From assembly GCA_001599755.1 (NCBI GenBank), contig BCHX01000005.1, positions 2,414,409 to 2,478,408 on the forward strand: a stretch of DNA of 64,000 nt, given 5' to 3'. Made by a program: the position numbers and the translations under genes. This document shows positions 45,508-58,260 of this stretch, in pieces. The notes beneath the pieces are model-generated. The model ran no database searches and had not been told where the DNA came from. It saw only the letters and a program-made list of their open reading frames with translations. Position 1 is the stretch's first letter. The number at the start of each line of letters is the position of its first letter. The DNA is from Gliomastix tumulicola. Taxonomy: Eukaryota > Ascomycota > Sordariomycetes > Hypocreales > Bionectriaceae.

Positions 45508-46267
45508 TGGCTCGCGTTATGCACCTTGATATCGATGAACGACGATCGACGACGAGAAGACGCAACAAAACACAGGGGCGACTGAAACCGGAGAGACTGG
45601 CAAGATCTTGGGCGCGGAAACCGCTTCGCTCCCTTCGGACCACAAAACATTGCCCTTTCCCCCCCTCCCTACCCCCTCTCTCTCTCCCACTTGGGCCTCA
45701 TGATTATTACAACTACTGCAAAAACTTTTCCTCCACTACCACTTTTTCTCGAATGGTGATGGCCAGGGAGGATATCTCTGGCTTCACTCGGCATGATCCA
45801 TTGACTGTAAGGGACAGGTGACGATGATCATGGATTTCGGCGTTTCTACTTTTTTTTCTTCTCCTTTACCACTTACTCCATTATTCTCTCTCTCTCTCTC
45901 CCCTTGCCTCTTCTGTCCTTGCCCTTGGTGTTTGACGGATGACGATGGTTAAGAGCGTCGCGTATGCCATTCACCTGCATATATTTTTTTATCACCACAG
46001 ATTCAGGATACCCCCCCTGACACTGCTTGTCCCATAGACCAACCCCCGCGGTTCTTTTTTTTTTCTCCTTGTCTTTTCTTCCTCTACTCAATGTTGGTCT
46101 TCTTCTTTTCTTCTTACTCAAGTGGCTGTAATTATCTGGTACGTTTGTATAGGAAAAGAAAGAGACACAAGTCTCACATGCAATACGAAAAGAACTCACT
46201 CTACACGCTTTCGGTCTTGCTTCTGCTGAGGGGTGGTACTGTTCATCATCGGGCGAAAAGGGGGAAG

Positions 46268-46290
46268 GTGGGGGGGGGGGGGGGGCGGGG
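46268..46290 (+). repeat. G homopolymer run
   Basis: About 16 consecutive G followed by CGGGG, in an intergenic stretch; could form a G-quadruplex. Exact length is prone to sequencing error. Confidence 0.85.
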
Positions 46291-46953
46291 TTGTTCGGAT
46301 GTCCGTTGCCGTGCTAGATAGGTTCGGTGCTCTTTCCGGGGCTTGGAGGTGCTTCCTCCGATCGGGTTTGAGCGTGTCACGGGTGAGGATAGGCTGTGGC
46401 CTGCTCGGTTTGGATAGTCTGGAGTCAATTGCTCACGACATGATGCAAGGTTGGGCAGTCAGCGAGATTTCTTTTTCCGGTTGAGAACAAGAGAGCATCA
46501 TCGCCGATGAGGTGGTCAGAGTTCCAGACCACTAGATTGTATAGTAGTACTAAGAGAAGAGGCTGGTGGAGCCGAGATATGCTGTGTATCTCAGCGATGG
46601 TGTAACTGCAAGTTGTCACACAGGCAGGCAGTATGAGCAGGGGAAAGGAGAAACGCTTAAGCGGACATCACGACAGAACGAGCAGCTTCCATGCAGCTAA
46701 ATCGCATATTTCGCTTGTGCTTTTTTCTCCAGAAAACCGACGTGTATGTACAAGAGATTGCCCGGAGATATCTCCTCCCAGAACCAACCAGAACACCGTG
46801 CACTACAACCCAGACTGTGAAAGACAAACCGAAACAAGAACTCAAAACCTGGCCATGGTTCCTTTAGCGCCGCCGTGTTTTGCGAGATATCCACCTCGTG
46901 GGCCGAGAGTCGCGAGACAGCCACTGCCGCCAGCCTCACCCGAATGCGGCCTT

Positions 46954-46973
46954 CCCCCCCCCCCCCCCCCCCC
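46954..46973 (+). repeat. C homopolymer run
   Basis: About 20 consecutive C, roughly 145 bases past the stop codon of the DUF155 gene; length uncertain. Confidence 0.85.
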
Positions 46974-47116
46974 GGATCAGCTCAGCCACCCGCCCCCATG
47001 TCTCTGGACATGTCTCGGTTGAGAATAAGGACAAGCCACAGCATGTGACCCCGGGCCTCCCTCGGCAGCCGGCACAAGGAGAGTTCGCCCCCAATGAAAA
47101 GCTAGCTGTGCCACCT

Positions 47117-49194
47117 CTACGCGAGCGGTGTTTCACATGACGCGTCACGTTGTCTCAGTTGCCAGATGCTCCTCTGGATGTCGTCTAGCGATGCGTTACC
47201 CTGTAGGCCTAGGGTGCGGGCGAGAATCTCGAGGTCGCTGAGAGCGGCCGTGTTGCCCTCCGCATGATCTGCGCGAGATGTCTCGCCGTTGACTTGCAAT
47301 ATCGGGTGATCTTGGCTCAGACCCTGGGTTAGGATGGCGTTGTGCGGAGGTATCACTGGCTTGTGGCCGTCTCGCTCACTTCCACTCTTCTGAAGCATGG
47401 CGAAACGTAAAACAACTTCGGTGACTGTGACGAGAATGGACACGATGATAAGAATGATGATGATCCAGGTTATTGCGCTCATCTTAGAGTCCGCAACCGA
47501 GTCGGAGAGGATCTCCGCGAGGTCGAGGAACACCCGGCAGCGCTCATTCAGCACCTTAATACGGGGATCGATCTCGAGGTACTCCCGGATAGCGGCGTAG
47601 AGCGGGTGCAGGGTTGGCTCCGAATCCCAGAAGAAATTGGGTACGTCGAGGATATTTGAGGCTACACCGTGAGACATCTCATTAGCTTGGAATGCCAGTC
47701 AGACCACCGAGGAGCGCACTTACAAAGATTGATGTCGACCCGACTCTTGAAGAGACGGCCAAGGATCTTGACGATTTCTGTCCTGGTCATTTTCAGTTCT
47801 CCGGATAAGGCCAGTGTCTTGGGCACGTGCTGCGCATCCTGCATTGTTTCACTCATTCTCTCTTCGAAGAAGCATAACTTCGTGCTCTGCGCTATGGCAT
47901 GGCTGATCGTCAACTTGATCATGTGGTCCGATCGAGGCATTAGTGTGATCATGTCGTTGAAGACGCGTGGCCGCTTCACATCCGCGCTGTATTCGAAGTG
48001 AAACTCCTCGGTCTCGTAGTCATCCTGCTCCAAAGGCCGGGTCAGGAGGCTGATGCCATCCTCAGCATCAGCAAACGTCAGATCGGCCAAGATGTCCTTT
48101 TCTTGGTGCTCGGAGAAGTTCCAAAAGACAACGACTCCATAGGAGAAGACAAACATCTCAGCAAGATTCTTGGCTTCGGGCGCGAGCCTGTTGATCTGCG
48201 ACGTGCCATCTTGGCCATGTCGGAAAGGGTTCTCATCAAACTGATCTGGTGGTGACGGCGATGGCGATGGCGATGGATCGCTGAAGGTCGATGGCACGTG
48301 CTGACCATCTTTGGGGCTCCCATCTGCGAGAAAAGCGTCTTCCTCGAAATAGCCTTCGTGATGATCCCGCCACTCGCTCCTCTCGATCTCCAAGTCAAGT
48401 ACCGTCTTGCCTGTGCCCGGAGTTTTCATGATCGGCCTGCTGCGCACCCTGTAGCCCTCGGTCCCATTCAGGAGAGGCAAAGAGTAGATGACATAGAGGC
48501 AGTCGTCGTATATCTTGGTCTTCGCTTCATGCTTTTTCCGCAGAAATTCGGCGGTCGACTTGATCTTGAAGGCCTGTGCGGTGCAGTATGCAGTCAATCG
48601 GCTGACCTTCTCTGCTCTCTGCACTTTCGGTAGCCTCTCCGCATAGCTCTTTCCGCGCACGCCTCCTCTCAGCCGGAGCACATCAAGTTCCTCGTCCTTC
48701 AGCGGTCTATTGTCTTCCTCCTGCAGCCGCCTGGCCAGAACGGCCTCCGATTCTTCCTCCTCGTGTGACTCGTCCTGGTCGGTCGTCTCGGGGAGCAGAA
48801 CGAGCTTCTCGCTGATCTTTGTGGTTCGCGATGGCATGGGCTTGCCAGTTCGGGACTGCGTGTTGGCAATGCCGCCTGATGGGGCTCGTCGGGCCTGAGA
48901 CACCACGCCGGCCGAGGAATTCGGGCGCTGCGCAAGCATCGGGGGCTGACGGGGTTGGCCCGAGGGGATCTGCGTGTTGAACTGCAGCACATTGTCGACG
49001 GTCATGAACCGCATTGGCATTCGTCCAGGCGGTCCTGATGACGTATCCTGACGCTGGAGCGCCCTCCGTGGGCTCTGGCGCTCTCGCGCATCCGTGACCT
49101 ATTTATTACCTGTTAGAATACAATATTGCCCCTGAGTACGGCTTCAATTTGCAGCTCGTACCAGCACGGAAGGCCCCCTTTTTGATGATGCCAT
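47117..49194 (-). CDS. RMD1/RMD8-family membrane protein (DUF155)
   Basis: Member of the DUF155 family (yeast Rmd1 and Rmd8, human RMND1), a poorly understood group linked to sporulation in yeast and mitochondrial translation in humans. Exons 49194-49162 (MASSKRGPSVL), 49098-47724 and 47661-47117 join in phase to 650 residues. The start exon is inferred from a good GTACGA donor and a family-like opening. Residues 1-280 are largely disordered. The conserved domain runs from about 285 with AEMFVFSYGVVVFWNFSEHQEKDIL, EEFHFEYS, ITLMPRSDHMIKLTISHAIAQSTKLCFFEE and, across intron 2, FKSRVDINLSSNILDVPNFFWD, then YLEIDPRIKVLNERC. A membrane helix follows at about 532-556 (TWIIIILIIVSILVTVTEVVL). The ~95-residue C-terminal tail is unusual in length. 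Confidence 0.88.
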
Positions 49195-50876
49195 TGCGGC
49201 CGGGGTTCAACAGATAGCGAAAAGGAGACCGGGCCGAGGACGTTTGCGGGCAGAACGAGTCGGCGGGGTGACGCTCTAGGTGGAAGAAGTCGAGACCTGC
49301 AGCCTCTCACCGGGGAGGAGTGGTGCTAGGAGAATTGGCAGGGCGATAATGTGTTCGTCGGTCCGAGCTGGTGCGTCATGTCGTTCAATTCATTCACGAC
49401 GACGGTAGCAGGGCTGGTGTCAGTGATGTTGGTTTCGAGCTAGAGAAGACGAGCACTGATTTCTTGTCGTGCAGCGGCCAATGCCAGAGGCCGTTGACGT
49501 AAAAGTGGGGTCTTGAAGCAGGCATGCACAATTCAACCTGTTTGTGGCAATTAGTGGGTCATCAGCGACAACTTCGGCCGGTATGAAGTGACAACCTCAC
49601 GACGACTCACTTTCCCTTACTATCAAAATTATGTTCTTTCCCTTGGGTAGGAGAGGAAACAACTGAAAGCTCCCAGCCACAGCGAGTCCCAGGAGAAATC
49701 AAAGCCCCAATTGACGTGAGGAGCCACCAAGATTCAGAGCAGAGTTGTTGGTCGTGATGAAATCGTTGTCATCCCAGACCGTGCTTTCGCGCCTTGAATC
49801 ATCATGATCCTAGGATCCGTAGTCTTCAGTTGTTCTCCTTTTACACTGTTTGGACCCTGGAAATGGTACGCCTGTCCCATCCCCCTGCTCCTGGAAGTCA
49901 TACCTCGCCCGGCGGGCGTAAGAACTACAAGTACAATACAGACTGCCACGGAAGGCAGGGACACAGGTGGCACGAGGGAGGTTGCCAGAAGATCTAATCG
50001 CCTCATGTGTGTGTAGTTCGCATTAGCGAAGCGTCCTAGCTGTCGCCGAAACTGCCCGTCTCTTTATGTCTACAATTGATGGGTGGCCCTTGATTTACGA
50101 AGACGACCAACCGGGCTCCCAAGCTGAAAGTAGGACTGATAAAAATTGGGAACCAAGAACATGAGAGCATCTAAAACAGTTGGTCATGGTAGGGCCAAAA
50201 CATGCATGGGCAACATAAAAACAGGGGACAGGAGCCCCAATTCATTCAGATCCGACGAGGATAGACGGAAATACTATAGGGTAGGTCAAATCCCTCCCGT
50301 CAGATGATCAGCAGACCAGGGATCAAAAATCATGGACATCCGTCTCCACTTCCGGACAGAACGGGTGCAGAGTGGAGAAGCGTTGCTATGCCGTTGTCTG
50401 GTGAATTTGTTTACATTCAATTGGGCTCCATCACCTCTGAGCTGTCATGGTGGGCGGAAATACTCACCGGCCCCGCTTGGCTTGCATTTTCCAGGTTGTT
50501 TGACAACGGCATGGCACTGGGCTTCCAAGCTGTCGATGCAAGAGAATCTCTCCCGTCGTTCCCCTCTATTTGACATATTACCATTGCATTGTTTACGGGA
50601 TTTCGACTGTCGCTCTCCTAGACCATCCCAGCGCTGCTCACGATCGAAGCTCCCTCCTGCGCATGTCTGAGACGCTGCCCACTATTTACGCGTCCGACGT
50701 TGCCCTTCCCTCGAGATTACTTCCTCAGTCCCATCGCTGAGCTTTATTTCGCGTCGGGGACAATGCATTGAGCGCGCCATCTTGTCGCCGCTTGACACCT
50801 GAGAATCGGAGAAACCCCGAAAAAGATCGATCGCATCGTGGCCCTCGGCGCGGCCATCGACTTCACGACCTCGAAA
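49195..50876. other. 1.7-kb divergent upstream region
   Basis: Between the starts of the DUF155 gene (-) and the IQGAP gene (+). Frames at 49804-50016 and 50304-50573 have no supporting features. Presumed promoters and leaders of both genes. Confidence 0.55.
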
Positions 50877-53800
50877 ATGTCCTACAGGCATCACACCCTC
50901 CGCCATTCTCAGACTGTTGATCTTGCTCATTTGAGCAGCAGCACCGATATCACGCGCCAGCCCTCGACCACTTCTTCTTCTGCCTCATCCGGCTACTCGT
51001 ACGGCTCGGATCTAAGCCAGGCCACGCAGCTCACCACCTCTTCAAGTGGCTATCCCGCTCACGGCCACACACACGGCCACAAGCGCGGCCAAAGCGATGT
51101 CCTCGCGCGCGCACGCACATTCGAGAACGGGGAGATGAACGCCTCCAAGAGGGACTCCGACAACCTATACAGCTCCGCCCGCCAATCCCTTCGTCCATTG
51201 CCCCAGGCGCCTGCCGCAGCTCCTCCGCAGTCCGCTCCGTCGACGCCGCCCCATAGGCAGGCAAGGCATGATCGCGGCAAGAGTGTAGATATCGGGAAAC
51301 TGTCCAGCGCCCAATATGATGGGAATGCGTCTCCCATCTCGCCTCCGCGTCCTCTCCCTATGCGACCCAACTCGATGCTCTTGACACGATCCGACTCAGT
51401 GAGAAATGTTGGTGCGACCTCCCCTCAGCAGAGTCCGCATGCGCTCAACACGACACATATCGGGCGGCCCGACCTCGACCGCTTGAGCCGCTCGACCACC
51501 AGCCAGCTCAGAACGCTGTCTCGCCTCACCGAGACTGAGGCGGCCGATGGTTTTACGATTACCTCGCCTAATCAGGAGGTGGTAGGCCTGAGGGGCCGGC
51601 GCCGTCTGCAACGATCCGACAAGACGGGCCCTCGCTCTAAGACCGGAGGGTATGGATGGGAGAGTAGCAAGTGGATGGACAAGCAGCGCCAATTCCTCCA
51701 AGCCTACGAGTACCTGTGCCATATCGGCGAAGCCAAGGAGTGGATCGAGGATGTGACGCATAGCACTCTACCTCCTATCGTAGAGCTCGAAGAAGCTCTG
51801 CGCAACGGCGTGACCTTGGCCGAAGTTGTCGTGGCCCTCACTCCGGATCGACGGCCGCCGAGGATTTTCCACCACCCTCGACTGCAGTTCAAACATTCCG
51901 ATAATATTGCCATATTTTTCAGATACCTTGACGAGGTGGGCTTACCCGACCTGTTTCGCTTCGAGCTCATCGACCTTTACGAAAAGAAGAACATACCCAA
52001 AGTCATATACTGCATTCATGCTCTCAGCTGGCTGCTCTTCCGCCAGGGCATCGTTGATTTCCGGATAGGCAACCTTGTGGGCCAGTTGGAATTCGAGCAT
52101 CATGAGTTGGAGGAGATGCAGAAAGGACTGGATAAGCTCGGTGTCAACATGCCCAGCTTTGGCAATATGGGCGCTGACTTTGGGGTCCCTGAGCCCGAGC
52201 CCGAGCCCGAGCCCGAGGAAACGGAGGAGGAGAGGATAGACAGGGAGCTCGCAGAGAACGAGGCGGCCATAGTCGACTTCCAGGCGCAGATCCGTGGTGC
52301 CATGACCCGATTAAAGCTCGGAGAAACTATGCAGTCCCTATGGGACGAGGAGCAATGGTTGATCGACCTCCAGGCACGCATTCGAGGCGACTTCACCAGA
52401 CAAATTATCGGATACCGACTCCAGATGAAGCGCTTTGCTACACAGCTGCAGAGCGCGGCCCGAGGCTACCTCGTTCGACGGAGGTTAGAGAAGAGCGACC
52501 AGTTCTGGAAAACCTTGGAGCCCGATATTCTCGAACTTCAGGGTCTGATTCGGGCCAAAAAGGCTCGCGATGAGGTGCGGTACCTCAAGTCGCAGCTTGC
52601 GGCTTGCCGAGGGCCTGTCCGGGAGATCCAAGCAATATCCAGGGGCTTCTTGGTCCGCAAGAACCTGGTTGCCCAGGAGCGGGCCACGAAGCAGTCGACC
52701 AAGGAGATCCTGAACCTTCAAGCTGCTGCCCGTGGCATGCTGATGCGGACAAGAGTGGAGCGTGATCTACAGTCCCTCGAGAAGCAGGCTCATTCGATTG
52801 CTCGCCTGCAGGCTGCCGCTAGGGCTCGGCTGGCAAGGCAGCAGATCGATGTCCAAAGGCAGCACCTGGAGGCTGCAGCGCCAGCCTGGATGGCCATTCA
52901 AGCCTTTGCTCGTGGTCGCGCATTGCGAGCGGGTGTTGAATCCCAGCGAGCTGAGCTGAAGAAGCACGCAGCAAAGATCGAGCATCTCCAAGCAGCCATC
53001 CGAGCCGCAGCCGTCCAGCGACAAGTGCAGGCTCTGCGTGACGGGCTGAAGCAGAATGAGGCTGAAATCATTGAGCTTCAGGCTGGAATTAGGGGCATGC
53101 TGGAGCGGACGCGGATCGAGTCAGACATGACGCGACTTGCGCAGGAAAGCCCACTCATCACGACTCTCCAAGGCCACATCCGTGGCCTGCTCTACCGCCA
53201 GCGGCACTCGGCATTGTTGGACGAACTGCATTCGCATTATGATAAGATCGCGTCATTCCAAGCAATCCTGAGAGGCATCATGGAACGAGGTAGAGTGGGA
53301 GACTTGCTCGCTGAGCTAGAAGAAGAGGAGGAGTCTGCCATCGCTTTCCAGGCGGCAGCCAAGGCGTTCATGGTCCGAGCAAAGTTTCTGGAGAAGAAGC
53401 GCTATTTCAACGAGAACATGCAGAAGGTCGTCAAGATCCAGAGCTTCGTCAGAGCCAAGGTTCAGGGTGAGGCCTACAAGAGCCTCACCACCGGCAAGAA
53501 CCCTCCCGTCAATGCTGTCAAGAATTTTGTCCACCTCCTCAACGACAGCGACTTTGACTTCAACGAAGAGGTCGAGTTCGAGCGCATCCGAAAGACCGTG
53601 GTCCAGCAAGTGCGACAGAATGAGCTGCTGGAGCAGTACATCGACCAGCTCGACATCAAGATCGCGTTGCTGGTGAAGAACAAGATCACACTCGATGAGG
53701 TCGTCAGCCACCAGCACAACTTCGGTAGCCACTCCATGGGGTTGCTGGCAAATGCGTCCATGTCTTCCGGAAACCAGTTTGACTTGAAGGCGCTCAACAA

Positions 53801-55947
53801 GAGCTCGAGGAGAAAACTGGAGTCTTACCAGCAGCTCTTTTTCAACTTACAGACGCAACCGCAGTATCTCGCCCGTCTTTTCCGTCACATCCGCGAACAA
53901 GGAACTGCAGAGAAGGAGTCCAAGCGCATTGAGCTTCTTATTATGAGCCTCTTTGGATACGCCCAGAAACGACGAGAGGAGTACTATCTCTTGAAGCTCA
54001 TCGCGCGGTCCATTCGAGAGGAAGTCGAGGGCTCCCGATCATTGCAAGAGTACCTTCGAGGCAACTACTTCTGGACGAAGCTGCTTGGCAACTACACTCG
54101 CTCACCCCGGGACCGGAAATACCTGCGGGATCTCCTCGGCCCCTTGATCCGCGACAACATCATTGAAGACCCGGCTCTCGATCTTGAAAGCGACCCTATG
54201 CAAATCTACCGCTCAGCCATCAACAACGAGGAGCTGAGGACTGGCCGGCCAGATCCTCGTCCGCTTGAAGTTCCTCGAGAGGTGGCTATCCGTGATCCGG
54301 AGACCCGAAAGCTCTTCATTGATCATCTCCGCGACCTCCGAGAGATCTGCGACCAGTTCTTCCTGGCTCTGGAGGACTACCTACACAAGATGCCGTACGG
54401 ACTACGGTTCCTTGGTGGTCAGATGCTGCAGGCTCTAACGCAGCAGTTCAAGCGGGAACCCCTAGACGCGCTCCTCCAAATCGTTTCCAGCTGGCTATGG
54501 AGGTTCTATCTGCAACCTGCTTTGACCATGCCCGAGAATGTTGGCGTCATTGAAAAGGGGCTGAGTCCGTTGCAGAAGCGCAACCTCAGCGAGGTCGCCA
54601 AGGTTATCGGACAAATTGCTTCGGGGCGCGTCTTCGGCGGCGAGAATGTCTATCTGCAGCCACTCAACGCATTCGTGTCTGAGTCCATTCAGCGACTGAC
54701 AGCCATCACACACGCCATCATCTCGGTACCTGATGCAGAGAGCACCTTCGACATTGACGAGTTCAACGATCTCTACGCCAAGAACAAGCCCACGCTCTAC
54801 ATCAAGATGACGGACGTCTTTGCCATCCACAATCTTGTTGCCGCCGAGCTATCACACCTAGCTCCTGGCCGGGACGACGTCTTGCGGGAGATCATGCATG
54901 ATCTCGGCAACGCCAAGAGCAATGAGAATGAAATGAATGCGGCCGGCTCGTCCGAGGTCCACATGTTCCTCACCCCGAAGCTTCATGACGTTAATGACCC
55001 TGAGGCTGAGGTGAAGGCTCTGTTCATGGAGACGAAGCGATGCGTCTTGTATATTATACGAGTGCAGACGGGCGCGAATCTCCTGGAGATCCTGGTCAAG
55101 CCGATCACGGACGAGGATGAGATGAAGTGGCAAACTCTTCTACGCGACGACTTCATGAATGGAAGCAAGACGCGTGGCGCGTACTCTGATGCCAACATGG
55201 TGGACGTGACACGCATGTCGTACTACGAGCTCAAGCGCACGGCTCTAGAGAACGTCATGAGGTTGGATCAGATGGGCCGGATATCAAAGCACAACTTCTA
55301 CCAGGATGTGCTGAATGCCATTGCGGTGGATATCCGGAGCAAGAGTCGGCGGAGAGTGCAGAGACAGCGGGAGCTGGAAGGCGTTAGGCTGACGCTGAGC
55401 AATCTGCACGAGAAGGCCAAATACTTGGAGCAGCAGAGGAAGAGCTACGACAACTACATCGAGTCCGCCATGGCTACTCTGCAGAACAAGAAGGGGTAAG
55501 TGATTGCTCATCTTTCCGCCGGCGATCAGGATCATTCATGCTGACAGTGACGACAGGAAAAAACGGTTCCTCATGCCCTTCACCAAACAGTATAACCACC
55601 AGCGAGAACTCGAGCGGAGCGGCCGCGTCCCCAAGTTTGGCAGCTTCAAGTACAGCGTGCGCGCCCTGTCCGAGAAGGGCGTGGTTGTATCTTGGAGCGG
55701 CGTGACGGACCGCGACTGGGACAAGATCAATCTGACCATCTCGTGCGACGAGGTCGGCGTGTTCTCGATCGAGGGCTCCCGGGGCCACATCCAGATGCCG
55801 GGGGCGAGCGCGATGGTGCCGATCGAAGACTTGCTGCAGGCTCAGTTCGAGGCTCATCAGTTCATGAACCTATTCGAGGGCAACCTGAAGCTCAACGTGA
55901 ATCTGCTCCTCCATCTCGTCTACAAGAAGTTCTACAGGACGCAGTAA
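50877..55947 (+). CDS. rng2: IQGAP-type scaffold (Rng2/Iqg1-like)
   Basis: Cytokinetic-ring scaffold of 1669 residues (Rng2 1489, Iqg1 1495). Exon 1 is 50877-55495 and exon 2 is 55557-55947. The ATG at 50877 (MSYRHHTLRHSQ) is chosen; the frame is open upstream only from a GTG. Order of parts: disordered Ser/Pro-rich N-terminus (1-265); calponin-homology actin-binding domain about 275-390 (AYEYLCHIGEAKEWIED, LEEALRNGVTLAEVVVAL); acidic PEPEPEPE linker; about fourteen IQ-like repeats at 464-870 (pattern I-x2-LQ-x3-RG-x4-R); RasGAP-related domain about 1010-1350 (ELLIMSLFGYAQKRREEYYLLKL, YLRGNYFWTKLLGNYTR); and the RasGAP_C domain to the end (YKKFYRTQ). IQ repeats bind calmodulin-type light chains. 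The GAP domain is expected to be inactive, as in the family. Confidence 0.96.
52267..53500 (+). repeat. Array of about fourteen IQ-like repeats in the IQGAP gene
   Basis: Coding repeat of roughly 75-99 bases per unit. Cores read FQAQIRG, LQARIRG, LQSAARG, LQGLIRA, IQAISRG, LQAAARG, LQAAARA, IQAFARG, LQAAIRA, LQAGIRG, LQGHIRG, FQAILRG, FQAAAKA and IQSFVRA. DNA-level identity is low, so the array is old. Confidence 0.85.
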
Positions 55948-56439
55948 TACAGTCGCGGCTGAGGAGGAGACAAAAACTGGGGAGGAAAGAAGGGGGTGAG
56001 TGAGTGAGTGAGTTGCGGTGGGAAAGATACGTTGTATATGGTTTGGTTACACTTGGGATAGGTAGGGAGGGATCTGACCAACCCATTGATGAAAACGGTT
56101 TTACGAGTTCCAATGTCTGGGGTGGAAACTGGGCGGGGGGAAGGGACAGGGGTTACAGGCCGGGTGTTATTTTTCTGTTCTGCAGGCTTGTCGGGCTGTT
56201 TATTCAAGGTTGGGTAGCTACTCTTCGTCTTTTCAAGCAAGCGTCTATTGAAATGTTTGGGGCCAGAGCACGGGGGCCCGTGCAAGGGATTGGGAGGGAA
56301 GAACATAGGGATCGGTGTTCTGATGCCGGCGTTGTCTTGTCTTGTCTTATCTTGTCAGATTGGAGAGTGGCATGTGGCGGCGGCTGACTCGTAGTATAGC
56401 AATGCAAGAAGCAATTCGAACATGGCCTGCACATAATCC

Positions 56440-56460
56440 CCCTGCCCCCCCCCCCCCCCC
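56440..56460 (+). repeat. C homopolymer run
   Basis: CCTG followed by 16 C. Intergenic; length uncertain. Confidence 0.85.
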
Positions 56461-58132
56461 TTAGACGTGACTCCCTCCGTATGTACAGCAACATGACTCC
56501 TTATTAGTGCCTCACCTCCCCCCCAACATTGGATGTCAAAAGTGGGTTCCCTCGGACGCGGGAGGCTTGGAGGAGGTGCATCCGAGAGCTATTAGTAGAT
56601 CGCAGTCCGTCGAGAATCTAGATCAAGCGATGATGTGATGGGCGAAAATGGTGTCATCGCGGGGACGGATGTCGACATTTCTGCAAGGGGCAAAAGGCAC
56701 GGAGAACGCGGGTGAGGCTGCAGCGGGCGGGTGGGCAAGGATTGGTGAGATGATTTCATGCGATCCGAGGCTATTGAGGCAGACTAGCTAGCGACTTTGC
56801 CGGTTTATCTGCCCTAGGGAGTTCTGGAGATTTGATACCATCCTAGATGATTCCTCGTCCTCTCTTCATTCTCGGACGGTGTCCACTGAGGAATGGACCG
56901 GGCGTGGGCGTAGAGACTGGGCACTAACTAAGTAATAAGAAAAGGGAAGGGAAGGGAGGGGGCGTTGAAGATTGCTTTCCCAACCCACTTTGGGTTCTGG
57001 CGTCCCTCCCCCCTCCTTTTCTATCCTCTCTCGTGTGCCCTTGCCTCGTCGGGAAAGGGAGGGTGAGGTCGGTAGGGGTCACATGTTTTGTTTATCTGCA
57101 CTCGAGGGCCCGGGCGGCCGTTGTCGGCGAAGCCCAACAGGCCAAGGGAAAACAGGCAAAGCTCCCGCCACCGATGCGTGGCCCGGTGCTTTGATTAGCT
57201 GGGAAGGCTAATAAACTTGCGCGCGCGCGTGGGCGTCGAGATAGAAACCAGTAACTGTGTGGTCTCCAGTATCCACGTTGTTTTACGTGCGTAGCGCGCA
57301 CAAAGTATTAAGGTCGCAGTAGCAGCGGTTTTGTTGCAGCAGCACATCATTGCCATCCACCTGCCAAGATGGGGGAAGTCTGGGTCAGTTTGCCAAATGG
57401 GAGAGTGGAGGGAGGGCATTGATTGTTTGGGGGTGATTTCTGCGTGTCACTTTATTTTGGACGGGCGGCTTGGACGTTTCCAGCCTTTCGGGTGCGCAGT
57501 TGGAGGGAGGTTGCTCTTGTGGCCGCTACCTACTCGTACCTTACTCGGGCTGGTGAGTCTGGGGTAGTAGGTAGTAGGAAGTACATTCAGTGTGAATGAA
57601 TGACGTGGACACGTTGACGATTGCAAGTAAGCACGTCCAGACAACGGGACTGTCCAGCCCACAATGCGTCCCAGGATCGTCCTCGTGAGAAAATTTTCAT
57701 CCATCTTGGGGATCGTATCCTGTCCCATTCCGTCGCCCATCCTGACGCCAGTGAATGGTGTCAGATGCTGAGACAAAAGGTCGAGGTGCAGCATCTATAC
57801 GGTGCGGGCTGCGAGCCCTGGGCACTGTGTAGACAAGCAGACCAGAGAGAACCCTTGGCAAGCCCTGGGCCCGCAAAAAGGGACAGGACGCGCAGGGGTC
57901 GGAGTGTCGCTGACCAACCGCAGGCCTGGCAAGACCCGATCGAGTATCTGCTAGTGGTGAGGAGGGCGTGTGTGCGTGTGTAGCTGGACGCCTGCACACC
58001 GCCGGTTGTGCAGTTGTTGCCTGTCGGTGTCGAGCGAGCTGAAGTGGTGGGAGCCGTGGTTTTTGGGCAGTGAGGCAGCTTGGGTCTGGTGATTGTTGGG
58101 GGGAAGGGATATGATGGGCTTCACCCTGAGGA

Positions 58133-58260
58133 GTCAGTCACAGTCCCAATTCCCAGCTGCAAGTCACTGGACGAGGGTCTTAGTCAGCCCTCTACAGGTG
58201 GTGGGAGCAGGTTCAGCTAAAGTCACTGCCAGCCACTGTCACTCACTGTGCCCACTGTAT
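58133..58260 (+). promoter_or_regulatory. Cluster of AGTCACTG / CCACTGT words
   Basis: At least six CACTG cores or close variants (AGTCACTGG, AGTCACTGCC, GCCACTGTCACTCACTGTG, CCCACTGT) within 130 bases, about 750 bases upstream of the sulfatase start. Could be a transcription-factor site cluster or plain low complexity; no known regulator assigned. Confidence 0.3.

Larger units (their letters stand above)
45508..47116. other. Convergent interval (1.6 kb) with homopolymer runs
   Basis: Lies between the 3' ends of the transporter and the DUF155 gene. Contains a CT tract (about 45885-45905), a G run and a C run, listed separately. No gene supported. Confidence 0.55.

Noticed and set aside
50838..50876. 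Upstream extension of the IQGAP frame
   Set aside because: Begins at GTG, not ATG; the ATG at 50877 is the natural start.
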